DNA from: DUZB01 sp964407525
GTDB taxonomy: Bacteria; Desulfobacterota; DSM-4660; Desulfatiglandales; Desulfatiglandaceae
DNA: 15,577 bases
NCBI GenBank assembly: GCA_964407525.1
Contig: CAYOWC010000092.1
Coordinates: 1 to 15,577 of the forward strand
Direction: 5' to 3'
The notes under the pieces were generated by a model that worked only from the letters and a program-made list of their open reading frames with translations, was not told where the DNA came from and did no database searches. The position numbers were made by a program, and so were the translations under genes. This document shows, in pieces, positions 9,101 to 15,577 of this stretch (position 1 is the first letter of the stretch; each line of letters begins with the position of its first letter).

Positions 9101-9587
9101 AGAGTTCGAAGAGGCCTTGAAATTGAATCAGGAGGCCCTGGAGCTGGCCTTGCCCACGGGTAATTCTGAAACCATCCATAATGCGCAGGTCAATGTGGGT
9201 GAAAATTACCTTCAAATGGGTGATCTGGAAAATGCCGGGAAAGTGCTGGAGGATGTTCGAAATCAGATTAAAAATAAGCGCAATCTCTATGCGGGTTGGC
9301 GCTACAGGACAAGACTCCTGATTGCCTTTGCGGAACTCCGTGGAAAAACAGGGGACCATCAGAAAGCGCTTTATTTTGCCAACCGGGCGTTGAAAATGGC
9401 CCGGAAAAACGGCGCCGCAAAACATGAGGCTATAACGTTAAAGGTAAAGGCTGGTATTCTTCACGATAGCCGACCAAAAATGGCTCGTGCGTGCCTTGAA
9501 CGGGCGTATGAACTGAGTGTCGGAATGGACGCGAAACATCTTTCTCAACGAATCAGGGAAACCATGAAAATCTATGAAAATGCGTAA
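6169..9587 (+). CDS. Zinc-ribbon class III adenylate/guanylate cyclase - AAA ATPase - TPR regulator
   Basis: The frame looks broken by an N run at 8216-8315, but collapsing the duplicated flank gives one 1,087-residue protein. Order: a zinc ribbon (C3, C6, C17, C20); a class III cyclase domain (about 64-245) with metal aspartates D72 (FFADVAGFT) and D116 (YTGDGVMALFG), D184 and N193/R197 (DYTAIGDATNLAARLE); an AAA/STAND-type ATPase with Walker A GEAGVGKS (291-298) and Walker B LILFFDDMQWVD (412-423); then a long TPR-like helical region. It probably makes cAMP in response to a signal sensed through the ATPase/TPR part, in the cytoplasm. The usual adenine-specifying Lys is Gln112 (AINQYTGD), common in this architecture as I recall. 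Start ATG 6169 lies 32 bases after the cytochrome stop and has only a weak ribosome site. The signal and true nucleotide are unknown. Confidence 0.85.
8161..8370 (+). repeat. 55-base duplication flanking the first N gap (assembly artefact)
   Basis: Bases 8161-8215 and 8316-8370 are identical over all 55 positions and lie immediately on either side of exactly 100 Ns. This is what a scaffolder leaves when two contigs that share a k-mer-length overlap are joined with a default gap. Both copies encode WQKALAYTLEAGDQAKRS. Deleting the Ns and one copy joins the cyclase frame without a shift. A true tandem repeat of a TPR-like segment is possible but less likely. Confidence 0.85.
8216..8315. other. 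Assembly gap, 100 N (probably zero or negative real length)
   Basis: Exactly 100 undetermined bases. The identical 55-base flanks show that the two contigs overlap, so no sequence is likely to be missing here. Confidence 0.95.
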
Positions 9588-9612
9588 CGTTTTATAGGTT
9601 CATTGTTTTAAT

Positions 9613-9641
9613 TTGACAATTACCCTTTATATCAATAACCT
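9613..9641 (+). promoter_or_regulatory. Possible sigma70-type promoter before the HD-GYP regulator
   Basis: A perfect -35 box TTGACA (9613-9618) is followed after 17 bases by TAACCT (9636-9641), a poor -10 box matching TATAAT at three positions. The 114-base stretch 9588-9701 is the longest spacer in the plus-strand run, so a separate promoter for the response regulator is plausible. The weak -10 keeps confidence low. Confidence 0.3.
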
Positions 9642-9701
9642 GGAATCTGACTTTGCAAAGCTGGACACAAATAGGATGTCTCAACGTAAAGGTAACCTTC
9701 C

Positions 9702-11011
9702 ATGAAATCCAATCGGTTTCGAATCCTTGCACTGGATGACGAAAAGTCGATCCTCACCCTGTACGAGAGGATTTTTTCTCCTTCAAAAACCTTCAAAGGT
9801 TCCTCCTCCGATGTCCAGGCATTTGAGATCTGTCTTTGTGCGACAGCCAGAGAGGCCGTTCAGGTCGTCCAGACGGGACTGGAAGAAGATCGCCCTTTTT
9901 CTGTTGGATTTTTCGATGTGAATCTGCCCGGTGGGCATGATGGGGTGTGGGCTGCGGAACAGATTCGCAAACGGGACCCGAACATGACCATCGCTCTTGT
10001 GACCGGCCAATTTGAAACCGATCTGGTGAAAGCCGGACAGCGGGTGCCGCCAGCGGATAAGCTCCTCTATATCCAAAAACCATTTAGTCCCAAGGAAATA
10101 TGGCAACTGGGCGTTTCCATGAGCGCAAAGTGGAAATCAGAAAGAGAATTAACCATGCTTCAGGCCGATCTTGAGAAAAAAGTTCAGGAGCGGACAGAAA
10201 CCTTGAGAAATGCAAATAAGCATCTGGAATCTGAAATNNNNNNNNNNNNNNNNNNNNNNNNNNNNNNNNNNNNNNNNNNNNNNNNNNNNNNNNNNNNNNN
10301 NNNNNNNNNNNNNNNNNNNNNNNNNNNNNNNNNNNNNTCCTGTGGGAGAAGAAAAATGCCTATCTTGCATCCCTGAGAGATATTACGGAACACAAAAACA
10401 TCCAGGCCAGGTTTCGCGAAAGCCTGGAAAATGTAAGAAACACGTTGGGAGATACCGTCCGGGCTGTAGCCAGGACCGTTGAAATGAGGGACCCCTATAC
10501 GGCTGGACACCAGCAACGGGTCGCTGAGTTGTCCCGGGTTGTTGCAGAAGAAATGGGCCTTACGGACGACGAAGCAGAGGGAATCTATCTTGGGGCCTTC
10601 ATCCATGACACGGGCAAGATATGTATTCCAGCGGAAATTCTAGCCATGCCCCGTAGGTTGACGGATATAGAAATGGAAATAATTCAATCCCATCCCGAAA
10701 ATGGCTATCAGATCCTCAAAGAAATTGATTTTCCCTGGCCAGTTGCCCGAATCGTGCTGGAGCATCATGAACGGCTGGATGGTTCAGGATATCCACGAGG
10801 TCTTCGAGGAGAAGAGATCAGTCTCGAGGCGAGGATCGTGTGCGTTGCCGATGTGGTGGAGGCTATGGCTTCCAACCGTCCCTACCGGCCGGGACTCGGC
10901 ATAGAAAAGGCCCTGGGAGAAATATCTGAAAACAGGGGAATCCTCTACGATCCCAATGCGGTGGATGCCTGCCTGCGGCTGTTTAAAGAAAAAGGGTACC
11001 AATTAATGTAG
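9702..11011 (+). CDS. Response regulator REC-PAS-HD-GYP, c-di-GMP phosphodiesterase (interrupted by gap)
   Basis: The N-terminal receiver domain (about residues 6-135) has the acidic pair D12/D13 (LALDDEKS), phospho-acceptor D72 (FFDVNLPG), T101 (VTG) and K126 (IQKPF). A helical, coiled-coil-like linker with heptads (about 145-178, LEKKVQERTETLRN) leads into the gap at 10238-10337. After it, frame 10340 onward gives the end of a PAS domain (AYLASLRDITEHK), then an HD-GYP domain with HDTGK (10604-10618), HHERLDGSGYP (GYP at 10787-10795) and AGHQQRVAEL. HD-GYP domains hydrolyse cyclic di-GMP. The frames on either side differ by two, so the real gap should be 2 modulo 3 bases if the gene is intact; a typical PAS would need roughly 200-250 bases. 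An internal ATG at 10445 is not the real start. The ribosome site (AAAGGT) is weak. The cognate kinase is not in the window. Confidence 0.85.
10238..10337. other. Assembly gap, 100 N (true missing sequence)
   Basis: Exactly 100 undetermined bases, a default scaffolding value. Unlike the first gap the flanks share no duplicate, and a PAS domain is missing most of its length, so sequence of unknown size is really absent. Confidence 0.95.
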
Positions 11012-12598
11012 TGACGGAACAGGATCCGCCCCCCTGATCTCCACACGCCCTTTTAAATAGCTTTTGACGTTGCCTATGGGGACCTCTTTCCGGTGAAATA
11101 TCCCGGCAGCGAGAGCCGACTCCGCCTCGGTACGGGTAAACACCTCCAGGAAATGTTCTACACGGCCGGCGCCGCTTGATGCAATAACCGGTATGGTTAC
11201 AGCACCTTTGACTGCATTGATAAGCTCCAGGTCGAATCCCATGTTGGTCCCGTCCCTGTCTATACAGTTTAGAAGAATTTCTCCAGCGCCTAATTTTTCC
11301 GTTATCCTGGCCAGGGTAACAGCGTCCATATCCCGTCCTTCTCTCCCCCCTTTTACGGTACACTGATACCAGCAATACCTCTCCCCTTTGGGACCGGGTA
11401 TCTCCGTGGAGATGACGTGGTGCCTGACTGTATCAGATGAATGGACATACACCCTCCTGGGATCAACGGAAATGACCACTGCCTGGTTTCCGTAAACCCT
11501 TGAGATCTCTTCTATGGAGCTTTTTCCCGTGGCCTTTCCTGTATGCAGGAACTCCTCAACGATGTCCACCGCGTCGCTGCCTATGGAAATCTTGTCCGCC
11601 CCTGACCTGAAATATTCGGCGGCTACGGTAAGGGCGCTGTACTCCTTTCCGTTTTTGTCGGTATAGTTTCTGATTCCTCCCCCGATGGTCAGAGGAACGA
11701 ACACGTTTTCGGAGGTTCGGCGAAGGACTTCAAGCATGGGCATGTCTTCCAGAGGGAAATCCCTGAATCCCGTAATGTTCAGAAAGGTTATCTCGTCGGC
11801 GCCTTCTTTGTAATACCGTCCGGCGAGATCCACAGGTTTTCCCAGATTTCTCACGGTGCCTTTCTCCCTTACGTCGTACTGGTCTCCTTTTGTCACGACC
11901 AGGTTGCCCCGGTCATCTGAGCGCACGTCGAGACAGACGATAACCCTTTTGGCAAGCCTGGTGTTTTTGGGGAAGTTTTCCGGGATTTTCAGATCAGGCC
12001 CCGGTTCCAGGAAATTCTTCAGAACTGCAAGTCCCGGTTCACCGCTTTTTTCAGGGTGAAACTGAACAGCAACGACATTCCCCTTCTGGATTCCACTTGT
12101 AAATCGAATCCCGTAATCGGTAGAGGTAAGGATATCAGAAGGGTTTTCAGGGGCCACATGGTAGGAGTGGACAAAATAGAATTTTTCACCACCGACCAAG
12201 CCTTTGAACAAGGGGGATGGTTGTTGGTTGACCAGTCCGTTCCACCCAATATGCGGGACGGAAAGATCTGTTTTAAATCGCTCCACCGAACCTTTCAGGA
12301 ATCCAAGTCCCTTGACTCCCGGGGCCTCCTCGCTTCGTTCAAAAAGCCCCTGTAGTCCGAGACAGATTCCAAGAAACGGCCGGTTCGCCTGAAGATATTT
12401 TTTCAATGGATCGACGAAATTTCTCTCCTCCAGAATTTTCATCATGCTTCCGAAAGCGCCCACGCCTGGGAAAACCAGTTTTTCTGCGGAAAGGATATCC
12501 TCTCCGCTGGTAACAAGAGACACCGTTTCACCAAGCCTTTCGATGGCGTTTATTACGCTCCTTACATTGCCCGCACCGTAGTCCAGTAGGCTGATCAT
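11003..12598 (-). CDS. hisHF: Bifunctional imidazole glycerol phosphate synthase, HisH-HisF fusion (eukaryotic HIS7-like)
   Basis: This 531-residue protein fuses the glutaminase and cyclase of histidine biosynthesis, which make imidazole glycerol phosphate and AICAR from PRFAR and glutamine in the cytoplasm. The glutaminase part (1-195) shows LDYGAGNVRSV, VFPGVGAFG, nucleophile C79 (FLGICLGLQ) and H180/E182 (VQFHPEKSG). The cyclase part (about 213-525) has catalytic D223 (VIVCLDVR) and D446 (NCIDRDG), plus GGGIR and ASSGAG. Long insertions such as DQYDVREKGTVRNLG and VRHHVISTEIPGPKGE are typical of eukaryotic/plant HIS7 rather than ordinary bacterial HisF. The start has AGGAG six bases upstream. 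No other his gene is nearby. Its stop overlaps the end of the HD-GYP gene by nine bases, tail to tail, with no terminator visible between them. Confidence 0.93.
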   Translation of the reverse strand: MISLLDYGAGNVRSVINAIERLGETVSLVTSGEDILSAEKLVFPGVGAFGSMMKILEERNFVDPLKKYLQANRPFLGICLGLQGLFERSEEAPGVKGLGFLKGSVERFKTDLSVPHIGWNGLVNQQPSPLFKGLVGGEKFYFVHSYHVAPENPSDILTSTDYGIRFTSGIQKGNVVAVQFHPEKSGEPGLAVLKNFLEPGPDLKIPENFPKNTRLAKRVIVCLDVRSDDRGNLVVTKGDQYDVREKGTVRNLGKPVDLAGRYYKEGADEITFLNITGFRDFPLEDMPMLEVLRRTSENVFVPLTIGGGIRNYTDKNGKEYSALTVAAEYFRSGADKISIGSDAVDIVEEFLHTGKATGKSSIEEISRVYGNQAVVISVDPRRVYVHSSDTVRHHVISTEIPGPKGERYCWYQCTVKGGREGRDMDAVTLARITEKLGAGEILLNCIDRDGTNMGFDLELINAVKGAVTIPVIASSGAGRVEHFLEVFTRTEAESALAAGIFHRKEVPIGNVKSYLKGRVEIRGADPVPSLH

Positions 12599-12621
12599 TT
12601 TTTGCTCCTGAAAGTCTTCCC

Positions 12622-12642
12622 TTCAATGACAAAGCCATTGAA
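12622..12642 (-). repeat. Hairpin in the hisHF 5' untranslated region
   Basis: Bases 12622-12628 (TTCAATG) pair perfectly with 12636-12642 (CATTGAA) around a seven-base loop. It lies between the proposed promoter and the ribosome site of hisHF, so it would form in the leader. A role in regulation is only possible; no T-box or histidine leader peptide is evident. Confidence 0.4.
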
Positions 12643-12673
12643 AAGGGGTAGCAAGTCAAATTTAAAGAGAAGG

Positions 12674-12702
12674 AGTATAGGAAAATCGGAGTTTTGAGTA
12701 AA
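12674..12702 (-). promoter_or_regulatory. hisHF: Candidate sigma70-type promoter for hisHF
   Basis: On the minus strand TTTACT (12702-12697) and TATACT (12679-12674) are separated by exactly 17 bases. They match the -35 box at four of six and the -10 box at five of six positions. The -10 lies 75 bases from the hisHF start codon, leaving a leader of roughly 65-70 bases. Confidence 0.5.
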
Positions 12703-12712
12703 GTCCTTTCTT

Positions 12713-13048
12713 CAGACCTCGTTAAGTGGTTTAGTAGGTGAGTCGTTAAGTCGTTATTATTTGAATTCATCCCCTATAGCCCAAACTTGGACATCGGCCA
12801 ACTTTGATAGTCTCGTGAAAAGTCCCCAAACCTGTCACCCCCGCGAAGATAGGCGGGGGTCCAGAAACACCAGATCCTCCCGGAGTCTCGCAGGCTCGCT
12901 TACCCGGAGTCTCGCGTTCGCGGGAATGACGAAAAGATGTGGATTTTAGCTTTTTGCGAAGCCATCAACTTTGAGTGGGCAATGTTTTGATATTATATGA
13001 TGTTTTCCAACTCAACGACTCAACCATTTCACTGTTTAACGAGGTCTG
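12713..13048. repeat. 336-bp foldback element with inverted ends (MITE-like, nested)
   Basis: Bases 12713-12725 (CAGACCTCGTTAA) are the exact reverse complement of 13036-13048. A second block inside, 12738-12751 (GGTGAGTCGTTAAG) against 13011-13024, matches at 12 of 14. Between them sits a second, smaller inverted-repeat element. No transposase is encoded, so it is either a non-autonomous element or a structured intergenic repeat. It occupies most of the gene-free region between the hisHF promoter and the MauG-like operon. Whether it recurs in the genome cannot be seen here. Confidence 0.6.
12804..12968. repeat. Inner inverted-repeat element with GC-rich hairpin and 13-bp direct repeat
   Basis: The ends 12804-12822 (TTGATAGTCTCGTGAAAAG) and the reverse complement of 12950-12968 match at 14 of 19 positions. 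Inside, 12837-12844 (ACCCCCGC) pairs with 12853-12860 (GCGGGGGT) around eight bases, and CCCGGAGTCTCGC occurs twice (12879-12891, 12903-12915). The last part, CTCGCGTTCGCGGGAATGAC, resembles the common CGCGGGAATGAC intergenic repeats of many proteobacterial genomes. The hairpin has no T tract, so it is not a convincing terminator. Confidence 0.6.
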
Positions 13049-13197
13049 TGCTTGAAATTCCCATATTCTCATTCCCAGTTTACCATTGAAAAGAACAGAA
13101 AATAAATGTAAGTTTAATATTTCCGCATTCTCTATAAAAAAACTATAGATTGTGAACCATTATCCGTTCTGCGGTTACAGAAGTAAAGGAGGACATC
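13049..13197 (+). promoter_or_regulatory. AT-rich upstream region of the MauG-like operon
   Basis: This AT-rich stretch precedes the diheme enzyme gene and ends in a strong ribosome site (AAAGGAGGA, 13186-13194). TCTATA (13131-13136) is the reverse complement of TATAGA (13144-13149) with seven bases between, a possible small operator. TTGAAA at 13087 could be a -35 box, but no good -10 lies 16-18 bases after it. A promoter is expected here because the element before it separates the operon from the divergent hisHF gene. Confidence 0.35.
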
Positions 13198-14310
13198 ATG
13201 AGGATTGTTACGGTATTGTGCAGCATCTTTTTATTCCTTTTGTGGGCAGGTGAGTCCTTCAGCGGGGCTCAACCGCCACTGGGGCTGCCTCCCGTTCCGA
13301 TTCCCGAGGACAATCTCCAGTCGCCGGAAAAGATTGCACTGGGGGAAAAACTTTTTGAAGACAAGCGCTTCAGTGGAGATGGGACTATCAGCTGTGCTAC
13401 CTGCCACGATCCGGCAAAAGCCTTTACGGACCATCTACCTGTTGCTGAGGGGATTAACAAACTGAAAGGCACGCGCAATTCACCGACGGTGATCAACGCG
13501 GTCTATTATCAGGCCCAGTTCTGGGACGGGCGACGTCCCAATCTTGAAGAACAGGCCAAAGATCCGTTTGTGAATTCTGTGGAACATGGCCTTGGAAAAA
13601 CACATAATTTCCACGAGTTTATTGTTGAAATAATCCGGAAAGATCCTGAATATGTGAAACAGTTCAAACAGGTTTTTGGCGTGACGCCTGAAAAAATTAC
13701 CATGGATGAAGTCGTCAAAGCGATCTCCAGTTTTGAACGCACGGTCGTGGCGGGTGATTCTCCGTTTGACCGTTATCAGTACGGGGGAGACAAAACGGCA
13801 CTCTCTGAATCTGCCGTAAGGGGGCTCGAACTATACAGGGGAAAAGCACGTTGCCAGGAATGCCATGCAATCAGTGAAAAATATGCGATTTTTACCGATA
13901 ATAAATTCCACAACCTGGGAGTAGGGTTCAATAAGATTCAGCCGCGCCTTCGGGAAATCGTCAAAGAATTTAGAATGGCGCATACAAAAGACAAGGAGCT
14001 TGATGAATCGATTCTTACGAAGAGTGATACCTCCGAATTAGGGCGCTTTGTGGTGACCGGGAAATTGTCTGACCTGGGTGCTTTCAAGACTCCGACTCTG
14101 CGCAATATTGCTGTTACAGGTCCATATATGCACGATGGGAGTATGGCGACGTTGAAAGAGGTTATGGATCTGTACAACAAAGGAGGAGAAAAAAATCCAT
14201 TTTTAGGCAGTGTTCGCGTGCTTGATCTCACGGACCAGGAGATGGAGGATGTGATTGCTTTTATGAATTCCCTGACCAGCCCACAGTTCAAGGATATGGT
14301 TGCAAAATAA
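13198..14310 (+). CDS. Diheme c-type cytochrome peroxidase family, MauG-like
   Basis: A 370-residue exported protein with a signal peptide (about 1-23, cleaved near SFSGA). Two heme sites are C66-H70 (CATCH) and C219-H223 (CQECH), in the two-domain layout of bacterial CcpA/MauG enzymes, and W109 (FWDGR) is the conserved bridging tryptophan. In classical CcpA peroxidases I recall a Met heme ligand in the motif TLEEAVxxM; here the same position is Tyr326 (TLKEVMDLY), as in MauG, where Tyr294 ligates the six-coordinate heme. That suggests a MauG-like oxidative or modifying activity rather than plain H2O2 reduction. The alignment is from memory. The strong AAAGGAGGA site at 13186 fixes the start. 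The next gene begins 28 bases after its stop. Confidence 0.85.
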   Translation: MRIVTVLCSIFLFLLWAGESFSGAQPPLGLPPVPIPEDNLQSPEKIALGEKLFEDKRFSGDGTISCATCHDPAKAFTDHLPVAEGINKLKGTRNSPTVINAVYYQAQFWDGRRPNLEEQAKDPFVNSVEHGLGKTHNFHEFIVEIIRKDPEYVKQFKQVFGVTPEKITMDEVVKAISSFERTVVAGDSPFDRYQYGGDKTALSESAVRGLELYRGKARCQECHAISEKYAIFTDNKFHNLGVGFNKIQPRLREIVKEFRMAHTKDKELDESILTKSDTSELGRFVVTGKLSDLGAFKTPTLRNIAVTGPYMHDGSMATLKEVMDLYNKGGEKNPFLGSVRVLDLTDQEMEDVIAFMNSLTSPQFKDMVAK

Positions 14311-14338
14311 ACACCATGAAGAAAGGAGGAACGAACCC

Positions 14339-15418
14339 ATGGGGAATGAGAAGTTTATCAGCCGGCGGCGTTTTCTGAAAACCGCTGCTTCCGTTACGGC
14401 AGCATCTGTGCTGCCCCTCAAAATTGTGGAGGTTTGCTGGGGTGCGAAAAGCGAAGAAAAATTTACCTTTGCTTGCATTTCCGATGCCCATCTGACCCAG
14501 ATTAATGGAACGAAATTTGTGAACAATTTCGACAAAGGTCTTGAGCAGGCGGTGGCGGAGTTGAGCCTTATGTGGCCGCAGCCGGACTTTGTGGTATTCG
14601 GGGGGGATCTGGCCCAACTGGGAAAAAGGGAAGAGATTGATCATGGGCTCGAAATGTTATCGAAAGTTGAAATTCCGATCCGTTTTGTGATTGGAGAACA
14701 CGATTATTATCTGGACCTGGGCCGATATTGGGAAGAGAAGGTCAGCAAACTCCATTACAGTTTTGATCATAAAGGAGTCCATTTTGTCACGCTGAACAGC
14801 ATTCTGACTTACGAGGACTGGATCAAACGGTGGTCAACTCCGGAAGAGCGGATGAACCAGATGGCTCGGCTTGATAACCCCCAGGGGTCTCCCTTCATGG
14901 TCGGGAAGGAACAGATTGAATGGTTGAAAAAAGACCTGGCAGGGGTCAGCCGTGATACCCCTCTGATTGTTTTTTCTCACTCCCCCTTATATAAGATCTT
15001 TAAACCATGGAATTTCTGGACAGACGATGCTGAGCAGGTTCAGGCTGTATTGAAGCCTTTCAAAAAGGTTAACGTGCTCCACGGGCACGTTCATCAGATT
15101 ATCTATAACCAGATTGGAAACATCAGTTTTCAGGCCTGGATGTCCACGGCCTGGCCGTGGCCATATCCGGTAAGTTATGATCAGAAGCCCAATGCTGTGC
15201 CGAAAATGACCGTTTTTATGAACCGGGCTGACCCCTTTCATGAGCGGGATGCGACCGGTTGGTCTCAAACAACTGTTGAAGGCGGGCGTACGTCCCAGCA
15301 CTTTGATCTCTGGGAGAATACATCCCGGACTCTCCGGTTTGATCATAAAACCGAACAGCTCGTGGATGATCAGTTCCAGAACCCCGCAAACCGGATTCCC
15401 CCGCAGAAACATTATTAG
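14339..15418 (+). CDS. Tat-exported calcineurin-like metallophosphoesterase
   Basis: The 359-residue protein has a twin-arginine signal (S-RRR-F-LK at residues 8-14, then AASVTAASVLPL). Metallophosphoesterase motifs follow in order: D49/H51 (ISDAHL), D90 (VFGGDL), GEHD at 119-122, H214 (FSHSPL) and H250/H252 (HGHVHQ). They form the usual two-metal site, but the middle motif GNHD/GNHE has Glu in place of the metal-bridging Asn. It would hydrolyse a phosphate ester in the periplasm; the substrate is unknown. The start at 14339 has GGAGG nine bases upstream; the in-frame TTG at 14300 would overlap the previous gene and hide the Tat signal. The operon position after the diheme enzyme suggests a joint role. 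Confidence 0.87.
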   Translation: MGNEKFISRRRFLKTAASVTAASVLPLKIVEVCWGAKSEEKFTFACISDAHLTQINGTKFVNNFDKGLEQAVAELSLMWPQPDFVVFGGDLAQLGKREEIDHGLEMLSKVEIPIRFVIGEHDYYLDLGRYWEEKVSKLHYSFDHKGVHFVTLNSILTYEDWIKRWSTPEERMNQMARLDNPQGSPFMVGKEQIEWLKKDLAGVSRDTPLIVFSHSPLYKIFKPWNFWTDDAEQVQAVLKPFKKVNVLHGHVHQIIYNQIGNISFQAWMSTAWPWPYPVSYDQKPNAVPKMTVFMNRADPFHERDATGWSQTTVEGGRTSQHFDLWENTSRTLRFDHKTEQLVDDQFQNPANRIPPQKHY

Positions 15419-15447
15419 AGGTTTGAAATAGAAAGGAGGCTACGAAA

Positions 15448-15577
15448 ATGCGTCATAAAATGTTTTACGGTATTTGCCTGGCCCTGTTTCTGGCAGCAGG
15501 CGCCATTTCCCATGTGGGCGCTGATGAGTATGCGAAGGCTGATCTCAAGCAGTGGAACGCCGCTTTCATGGATGTGG
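15448..15577 (+). CDS. Exported protein of unknown function, 3' partial
   Basis: Forty-three codons are visible before the window edge. A signal peptide is plain (MRHKMFYGICLALFLAAG, cleaved near VGA-DEY), followed by a charged start (YAKADLKQWNAAFMDV). No CxxCH or other motif falls within the visible part, so no function is assigned. GGAGG lies eight bases upstream, and the same AAAGGAGG occurs before the two previous genes, which suggests one translation-efficient operon. It could be a substrate or partner of the diheme enzyme, or a further cytochrome. Confidence 0.65.
   Translation, partial: MRHKMFYGICLALFLAAGAISHVGADEYAKADLKQWNAAFMDV

Noticed and set aside
10445..11011. Stand-alone HD-GYP gene starting at 10445
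   Set aside because: The frame is open upstream to the gap and encodes a PAS end, so it is the C-terminal part of the response regulator.
12837..12860. GC-rich hairpin as a rho-independent terminator
   Set aside because: No T tract follows on either strand and it sits inside a repeat element far from gene ends.
12761..12949. Short open frame over the repeat region
   Set aside because: It encodes only repeat sequence, has no convincing ribosome site and no recognisable domain.
1..15577. tRNA, rRNA, CRISPR arrays, phage or transposase genes
   Set aside because: I looked on both strands and saw no supporting motifs or regularly spaced repeats.

Overview
The window looks like part of an anaerobic, respiratory bacterium of the Desulfobacterota (former Deltaproteobacteria). 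This is inferred from gene content: an octaheme cytochrome with a probable selenocysteine, a CooC-type metal-insertion ATPase, large PAS, cyclase and HD-GYP signalling proteins, and a MauG-like diheme enzyme. No rRNA, tRNA or CRISPR array is visible. Two 100-N gaps mark it as a draft, probably metagenomic, assembly.

Layout. Positions 1-429 hold the 3' end of a PAS sensor that stops just inside a second PAS domain. A run of plus-strand genes follows, with intergenic distances of 21-114 bases: a TDT/SLAC1-type anion exporter (402-1364), a CooC-like ATPase (1429-2190), a DUF4213/DUF364 protein (2237-2959), a family 5 solute-binding protein (2999-4681), an octaheme tetrathionate-reductase-family cytochrome c (4703-6136), a zinc-ribbon/class III cyclase/AAA/TPR protein (6169-9587) and a REC-PAS-HD-GYP response regulator (9702-11011). 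A lone eukaryote-like HisH-HisF fusion lies on the minus strand (11003-12598) and overlaps the regulator tail to tail. The region 12599-13197 has no gene; it carries the hisHF promoter and a nested inverted-repeat element. The window ends with a plus-strand operon: a MauG-like diheme peroxidase (13198-14310), a Tat-exported metallophosphoesterase (14339-15418) and the start of a secreted protein (15448 to the edge). Each of these three has a near-identical strong ribosome binding site.

The most interesting point is the cytochrome. Its frame is interrupted by a single TGA at 4991-4993, in the motif S-N-N-F-TGA where I recall the OTR family having an active-site Cys. The frame stays intact on both sides, with eight CxxCH motifs in total, and a 7-bp hairpin with an AGGU loop begins its loop 24 nt after the TGA, as expected of a bacterial SECIS. 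I read it as a selenocysteine octaheme cytochrome. CooC, DUF364 and the solute-binding protein just upstream suggest a metal-acquisition and insertion module next to this respiratory enzyme. The cyclase and HD-GYP regulator could add cAMP and c-di-GMP signalling.

The first N gap (8216-8315) is flanked by two identical 55-base copies. Removing the Ns and one copy restores one continuous cyclase frame, so that gap is an assembly artefact. The second gap (10238-10337) is real and removes most of a PAS domain.
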